Below the pieces are notes generated by a model, which was given only the letters and a program-made list of their open reading frames with translations, was not told the origin of the DNA and searched no databases. Of a DNA stretch of 64,000 nt, positions 59,624 to 64,000 are shown piece by piece. The DNA is from Pelethousia sp002409725 (lineage in GTDB: Bacteria; Bacillota; Clostridia; Christensenellales; CAG-138), in NCBI GenBank assembly GCA_937915455.1, contig CALDNN010000196.1, positions 1-64,000 of the forward strand. Reading direction: 5' to 3'. The position numbers and the translations under genes are program-made. The first letter of the stretch is position 1. The number at the start of each line of letters is the position of its first letter.

Positions 59624-61216
59624 CTAATCCCGATACATCAGCCGCTTGATCTTTGCCCCGCCCGGGATGTATTCCAGTTCCTCCCTGGAGAAGAAGCGCA
59701 GGTATACGGCCATCACGGCATAGGCAAATACGCCCATGGCCACGGAGAGCAGGGTGGAGAGGGAGGCGTGCTCCGTCTCTGCCATCAGCTGGCCCAGCAT
59801 GTAGACCACGAAACCCATCATGGCGCTGGAAAGCAGGGGCTTGAGCAGCACGTCGAACATGCTGAGGGAGAGTTTAGCCTTGCGGATCACATAGATGGTA
59901 TCGGCAATGCCCGCAAAGGCATAGCAGACCACCGTGGATACGGATGCACCCTGAATATTGACCTCGGGGATATTCATCAGAACCAGCTGGGTGACCACTT
60001 TGAGGATAAAGCCGATAAAGAGATTGAAAACCGGCACATGCGGCTTGCCCATGCCCTGGATTACGCCCGTCATCGATTGTACCAGCGAGAGGAAGATCAC
60101 GCCGATGGCGGAGGTATGCATCAAATCCGTGGCCAGTTGCAATTCCGCTAGGGAGAGCTTGGGATAGAGCATGGAAAGCACCGGTCCGGCCAGGATGTAG
60201 AGACCCACGGCGCAAGGCAGGCCGATGATCAGGGCCAGCTTGAGGCCCATGCGGGCGATGCTCTGCATGCCGGCCTTATCCCGCTTGGCCATGAAGGCGG
60301 AGATGGCGGGCACCAGGCTCATGGCCAGGGCCATGGTGAGCACGCCCGGCATGTTGGTAAGAGTGGCCACATTGGTGCGCATGAGGGAGAAGGCGGTTTG
60401 CGCGGTTTCTTTTTCGTAGCCCAGTTTGAGCAGGATGCGGATGATGAGGGCGCTGTCCACCACGCTGGCTAGGGGGCTGATGGATGCGCCGATGGTAATG
60501 GGTAGGGCCAAGGCCAGCAGGCGCTTGGCTACGGGCTTATCCTCCGTGCGGCGGCTGCGCTCCATGCGCGAGCGGATGCGGGGCCACCTGCGGCGGTAGG
60601 CCAGGATGATGTAGAAGAGGGCTAGCAGTTCGCTGGCCGTAACGCCGATGAGCGCGCCCATGGCTGCATATTCCGGCCCCTTGGGCAGGAGCAGAATGGC
60701 CAGGCCCAGACCGATGACCAGCTTGCCCACCTGCTCCACCACCTGCGAAAGGGCGGTGGGGGCCATCTGCTGCATGCCCTGCAAATAGCCCCGGTAGGCG
60801 CACATCAGCGCTACAAAGAAAAGGGCAGGGGCCAGCGCGCGGAAGGAATAGGCCACCTCGGGCAATAGGTGCAGCTTAGCGAGATAATCCGCGCCGAAAA
60901 ACATCAGCAGTGCGGTGATCACGCCGATTCCTAAGAGGATTTGGAGCGCCGTGGTGAATACGCGGTGCGCGCCCCGGTAATCCCCCAGGGTGACCCGCTC
61001 GGAAACCATTTTGGAGATAGCCGTAGGCAGGCCACTGGTAGAGATGACCAGCAGCCAGGAATAGTAAGGATAGGCCGTATCGTAATAGCTGGTGCCGATC
61101 AGGCCGATGGCATTGGCCAGGGGGATGCGGAAGGCCGCACCAATTATTTTGACCAGGATGCCTGCCGCGCCCAGCACAGCTGCACCCTGGATGAAGGACG
61201 TTTTTTTCTTTTCCAT
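59624..61216 (-). CDS. SpoVB/MurJ-like polysaccharide flippase
   Basis: A 530-residue membrane protein with about 14 hydrophobic segments of the MOP superfamily. The N terminus (SFIQGAAVLGAAGILVKIIG) and SGLPTAISKMVSER match stage V sporulation protein B and related lipid-II or polysaccharide flippases. Several paralogues are usual in Clostridia, with roles in cortex or wall synthesis, so an exact role cannot be given. A short basic segment (RRRWPRIRSRMERSRRTEDK) lies in the central cytoplasmic loop. Confidence 0.88.
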   Translation of the reverse strand: MEKKKTSFIQGAAVLGAAGILVKIIGAAFRIPLANAIGLIGTSYYDTAYPYYSWLLVISTSGLPTAISKMVSERVTLGDYRGAHRVFTTALQILLGIGVITALLMFFGADYLAKLHLLPEVAYSFRALAPALFFVALMCAYRGYLQGMQQMAPTALSQVVEQVGKLVIGLGLAILLLPKGPEYAAMGALIGVTASELLALFYIILAYRRRWPRIRSRMERSRRTEDKPVAKRLLALALPITIGASISPLASVVDSALIIRILLKLGYEKETAQTAFSLMRTNVATLTNMPGVLTMALAMSLVPAISAFMAKRDKAGMQSIARMGLKLALIIGLPCAVGLYILAGPVLSMLYPKLSLAELQLATDLMHTSAIGVIFLSLVQSMTGVIQGMGKPHVPVFNLFIGFILKVVTQLVLMNIPEVNIQGASVSTVVCYAFAGIADTIYVIRKAKLSLSMFDVLLKPLLSSAMMGFVVYMLGQLMAETEHASLSTLLSVAMGVFAYAVMAVYLRFFSREELEYIPGGAKIKRLMYRD

Positions 61217-61288
61217 GCTCGCTCCTGAAGGGGCAGATGGCCTGCAGCCCGCCGCCCGAGATATACCATACTATTATAACAGATTTAT

Positions 61289-61681
61289 TCAATAAGGCGA
61301 GACAAGATTCACAAGATAGGCCGCATAGGCCCCCAGGGCGGAGATGGGTAGGGCCATGAGGCACCAAAGCAGGGAAAAATCCAGGCAAACCTGGCCGTAG
61401 AGGTTGCGGGACCGGGTGGAATAATCCCACACGCCCAGGCCCAGATGGCGGTTTACTGCACAGCCGCAGAGGAATTCCGCAGCCGTGATAACCAACCCCG
61501 CCAACAGGAACCGCAGGGGCCAGGCCGGCGCATAGCGTAAAAAGAGGGCGCTAAGGAGCATGCAGCAAAGGCCGCCCGTAATAAACATGGATAGGTGGCT
61601 GCGGCCCCGCCAGGCAAGCTCGAGCAGCAAATACAGCAGGCCGCCAATGATAAATGTAAACAAACTTTGAAGCATAACCAT
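61289..61681 (-). CDS. Putative ABC-transporter type IV (CmpB-like) membrane protein
   Basis: A 130-residue protein with four membrane segments. It fits the PF06541-type family by GRSHLSMFITGGLCCMLLSA, AEFLCGCAVNRHLGLGVWDY and NLYGQVCLDFSLLWCLM. The function of this family is not known. The ribosome-binding site is weak, and the ATG at 61675 is an alternative start. It lies 72 bp upstream of the flippase gene on the same strand. Confidence 0.78.
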   Translation of the reverse strand: MVMLQSLFTFIIGGLLYLLLELAWRGRSHLSMFITGGLCCMLLSALFLRYAPAWPLRFLLAGLVITAAEFLCGCAVNRHLGLGVWDYSTRSRNLYGQVCLDFSLLWCLMALPISALGAYAAYLVNLVSPY

Positions 61682-61707
61682 AGGCTTCTATTTTCCAGGC
61701 TGCATTA

Positions 61708-61736
61708 TTCAAAAAAGAGGCGTAGCATGGTATAAT
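61708..61736 (+). promoter_or_regulatory. Promoter of the glycerophosphodiesterase gene
   Basis: A perfect TATAAT (61731-61736) is preceded 17 bp upstream by TTCAAA, a poor match to the -35 consensus. Confidence 0.5.
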
Positions 61737-61783
61737 ATCCATAATTGGAGGAATATTGACAAATTTCCAGGAGGTATCACACG

Positions 61784-62512
61784 ATGTCAACAAAGGTTTG
61801 GGCCCATCGCGGGGCCAGCGCCTACGCGCCGGAAAACACCATACCCGCCTTCCGCCTGGCCATGGAGCAGGGCGCGGATGGCATTGAGTTGGACGCGCAG
61901 CTTTCTAGCGACGGCAAGCTGGTGGTGATCCACGACGAATGGGTGGATCGTACCAGCAACGGCAAAGGCCGGGTTGTGGATATGACCTGCCAGGCGCTTA
62001 AAAAGCTGGATTTCTCCGCTGGCATGCAGGATTATGCCTTTACCCGCATCCCCACGCTCAAAGAGGTCTATGGCCTGCTAAGGGGCAGCGGCCTCACCGT
62101 GAATGTGGAGATCAAATACGGCGAGGTGGAATATCCCGGCATTTGGGATAAGCTGATCCAGCTCGAGCGGGAGATGGGCATGCAGGGCAGGGTGACGTAT
62201 TCCTCCTTTAACCATTATGTGCTAAAAAAGATCCGCGAGCTGGATCCTGATGCTGAGATCGGTCTGCTGTACAGCGGCGTTCTGGTAGACCCCTGGGTCT
62301 ATGCCGGCTACCTTAAGGCGGATGCCATCCACCCGCATTATAAAGCCGTTCTGGGCAGCCCCGGTCTTTTAGAGGGCTGCCGGGACGCCGGCGTGGCCGT
62401 GAACGCCTGGACTGTGAACGACCCGGACGCGGCCCAGCTGCTGGCCTCTTCCAATGTGAATGCAATCATCACCAACTGCCCCGATGTCGCCCTGCGCGCC
62501 ATCGGGCGCTGA
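61784..62512 (+). CDS. Glycerophosphodiester phosphodiesterase
   Basis: A 242-residue GDPD TIM-barrel enzyme that hydrolyses glycerophosphodiesters to glycerol-3-phosphate and an alcohol. The signature AHRGASAYAPENTIPAF (residues 7-23), the metal site GIELDAQLSSDGKLVVIHDE and the later VNVEIKYG and VNAWTVND are intact. There is no signal peptide, so it acts in the cytoplasm, probably in lipid turnover. CAGGAGG precedes the ATG. The VanW gene begins 15 bp after its stop. Confidence 0.93.
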   Translation: MSTKVWAHRGASAYAPENTIPAFRLAMEQGADGIELDAQLSSDGKLVVIHDEWVDRTSNGKGRVVDMTCQALKKLDFSAGMQDYAFTRIPTLKEVYGLLRGSGLTVNVEIKYGEVEYPGIWDKLIQLEREMGMQGRVTYSSFNHYVLKKIRELDPDAEIGLLYSGVLVDPWVYAGYLKADAIHPHYKAVLGSPGLLEGCRDAGVAVNAWTVNDPDAAQLLASSNVNAIITNCPDVALRAIGR

Positions 62513-62527
62513 AAATAAAGGGAGCTT

Positions 62528-64000
62528 ATGGATAAAGGACGGGAGGAACTGAGCCTGCCAAGCTACATGCAGGTCAAGGGCGCGAATCAATCGTCCTCGG
62601 CTTTGCGTGCGCGAAAACGAGCGCAACCAGTCGGCAAAGCGCTCGCCCGGCAGGCCGCCCCCGAACAGATCACCCTGGATGAATTTGCAGCCTCCGCTTC
62701 CCCCAAGCATAAGGCTAACCGGCCCGGCGCAACCCGCCAGAGTGCTTCCCAGGCCAAGCGGGCAAGGCCCGCAAGCCGGATCAGCCAAAGCGCCTCCGCG
62801 AACGCATTGGCCCGCATGTCCCCAAAGACCGCGCAGGGCGAGCTGCGTAGCGGCCCCGCGCCGGTGAAAATGGGCGGGCAAAAGAGCGCCTCCTCCCGGC
62901 GGGCTGCAGGGAATGCGATCCGCAGCGCAAATGCCGCAACAGCCAAACGGCCGGCGCGGGCGCGGCGTGCCGCAAGCGGCCTCGATATGACCTCCTCCCG
63001 CATCGCCAACCAGCCCCGGCGGGTAGAGGAGAAACAGCAGCGCAAAAAAGGCGCGGGCATCCACATCGGCAGGCTGCTGCTGGTGCTGCTGGTGCTCTCG
63101 GGCCTCTTCGCCGGCATTTACGCCCTGGCAAAGAGCCTTCCCAGCGCGGCCGGGGCGGCGGGGGATAGCATAGACGTGGGCGCCACGGCCAAGCTGCCCA
63201 AGGGCGTAAGCATATTGGGCATAGACGTTGGCGGGCAAACCAAATCCGCCGCGCGCGGCGCCGTGCTCGAGGCTGCGGAGACAGCCCTTGCAAAGGCCCA
63301 GGTAACGCTCAAGCTGGGGGAGGAAAGCTACGTCATCAAGGGCAGCGACATGGCCCTAAGCTACGATATCGAAGCTGTGCTCGATAAGGCCCTGGCCTAC
63401 GACCCCGATGAAGCGGATAAGGCCGGGGTGGTGGATGTGACCGGCGGCGCTTCTGCAGCGCCCGGCGAATTCAACAATATTTTCACCTGCGATGCGGCGG
63501 CTCTTCGGCAAGCTGTGGAGGAGATCGCGGCCCAGTTCGATATAGAGCCGGTCAACGCCATCGGCAAGCCGGCCATGAACGCGGATCATACCGTTTCCTT
63601 CGAGTATCAGGAGGGTAAAACGGGCCGGGCGCTGGATGTGGATGCCACCGTGCAAAAGATCGAAGATATGCTGGCCAGGGGCATTTACACAGCCCAGATC
63701 GAGGGCGTATACGGCAGTGTGGAGCCGGCCGTGACCGGGGCTATGCTGACCCAGGAGATGGGTATGCGCGGCAGCTTTACCACCAAATACGCCACCATCG
63801 GCAGGGTCAGCGCGGATACCCCCACCATTGAGAACCGGGTGTTCAACATCCATAAGGCCGCGGATATCATCAACGGCTGCCTGGTGGCCCCGGATGAGGA
63901 ATGGAGCTTCAATACCTTTGTCGGCCCGCGCACCCTGGCAACGGGCTGGAAGGAGGCCAAGGGCATTGCCGATGGCAAGGAGTACACCATGCAGGCCGGC
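62528..64000 (+). CDS. VanW-family protein with a long basic N-terminal region (cut by window end)
   Basis: An open frame of 491 codons runs to the window edge. Residues 1-175 are rich in Ala, Arg, Ser and Lys with little predicted structure and would be cytoplasmic. One membrane segment (about 180-200, IGRLLLVLLVLSGLFAGIYA) follows. The outer part has a peptidoglycan-binding-like domain (GVSILGIDVGGQTKSAARGA, GKTGRALDVDATVQKI) and the start of a VanW domain (DIINGCLVAPDEEWSFNTFV, GPRTLATGWKEA). Such YoaR/VanW proteins are linked to the cell envelope, without known activity. AAGGGAG precedes the ATG. Confidence 0.85.
   Translation, partial: MDKGREELSLPSYMQVKGANQSSSALRARKRAQPVGKALARQAAPEQITLDEFAASASPKHKANRPGATRQSASQAKRARPASRISQSASANALARMSPKTAQGELRSGPAPVKMGGQKSASSRRAAGNAIRSANAATAKRPARARRAASGLDMTSSRIANQPRRVEEKQQRKKGAGIHIGRLLLVLLVLSGLFAGIYALAKSLPSAAGAAGDSIDVGATAKLPKGVSILGIDVGGQTKSAARGAVLEAAETALAKAQVTLKLGEESYVIKGSDMALSYDIEAVLDKALAYDPDEADKAGVVDVTGGASAAPGEFNNIFTCDAAALRQAVEEIAAQFDIEPVNAIGKPAMNADHTVSFEYQEGKTGRALDVDATVQKIEDMLARGIYTAQIEGVYGSVEPAVTGAMLTQEMGMRGSFTTKYATIGRVSADTPTIENRVFNIHKAADIINGCLVAPDEEWSFNTFVGPRTLATGWKEAKGIADGKEYTMQAG

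Noticed and set aside
1..64000. tRNA genes, rRNA genes, CRISPR arrays, complete insertion sequences
   Set aside because: Read through for T-loop signatures, regularly spaced repeats and transposase motifs; none convincing. A dedicated scan (tRNAscan, CRISPR finder, ISfinder) would be needed to exclude weak cases.

Overview
The window looks like chromosome from a strictly anaerobic, fairly GC-rich member of the Clostridia, probably gut-associated. The clues are Shine-Dalgarno sites of the GGAGG type on nearly every gene, a class III (oxygen-sensitive) ribonucleotide reductase as the only RNR present, a FeoA-FeoB fusion, long-form HPF, a SpoVB-type flippase, VanW, PyrR attenuation and anaerobic molybdenum hydroxylases. 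No rRNA, tRNA or CRISPR array was seen. Genes run in compact operons on both strands, with many 1-20 bp overlaps.

Layout. 1-6.3 kb: tail of an unknown gene, then a purine-catabolism operon (three-subunit xanthine-dehydrogenase-type Mo hydroxylase, nucleobase deaminase, adenine deaminase). 6.4-8.6 kb (minus): pyrR and uracil permease behind a recognisable PyrR attenuator. 8.9-11.9 kb: AgrC/AgrA-like two-component pair with LytTR-type repeats, divergent from a lipoprotein gene. 11.9-15.4 kb (minus): arsRDAC arsenic operon without an efflux pump, and a GlsB-like membrane protein. 15.4-16.3 kb: graveyard of a mobile element (MobV relaxase, small RHH-type protein and Fic protein, all broken). 16.4-19.3 kb: trkA-trkH potassium uptake. 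19.4-24.9 kb: methyltransferase, a class III metal-type ABC importer with binding protein and ATPase but no permease, a MoeA homologue, a DUF364 protein and a LarA relic. 25.0-26.2 kb: malic enzyme.

26.3-42.3 kb is a large L-rhamnose island. On the minus strand are mutarotase, isomerase and a RhaSTPQ-type ABC importer. Divergent from them are an AraC regulator and a plus-strand operon with class II aldolase, rhamnulokinase, SDR dehydrogenase, PHP phosphoesterase, tandem-domain aldolase, sorbose-1-phosphate-reductase-like dehydrogenase and a metallo-beta-lactamase-fold protein. Rhamnose is imported, anomerised, isomerised, phosphorylated and cleaved to DHAP and lactaldehyde. The last four genes go beyond the textbook pathway.

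42.3-47.4 kb: GNAT acetyltransferase, ferredoxin with a small upstream ORF, frameshifted hxlR, and a copper operon copA - internally duplicated lipoprotein - copZ. 47.7-51.3 kb: a second three-gene molybdenum hydroxylase operon carrying frameshifts in two of its three genes. 51.4-55.6 kb: hpf, FeoB-associated Cys-rich protein, feoAB fusion, UPF0340 protein. 55.7-56.25 kb: a strong promoter driving a roughly 230-nt highly structured RNA, followed by a zinc-ribbon protein gene. 56.4-59.3 kb: nrdD-nrdG under NrdR-like boxes. 59.6-64 kb: SpoVB-like flippase, CmpB-type membrane protein, glycerophosphodiesterase and a VanW protein cut by the window end.

The main points of interest are the structured RNA next to the zinc-ribbon gene, signs that molybdenum metabolism is partly decaying (broken hydroxylase operon, importer without permease, LarA relic), the copper lipoprotein, and the unusual rhamnose operon with a split RhaE/RhaW and a pseudo-enzyme aldolase domain. 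Several single-base frameshifts could be real decay or sequencing indels; raw reads would decide.
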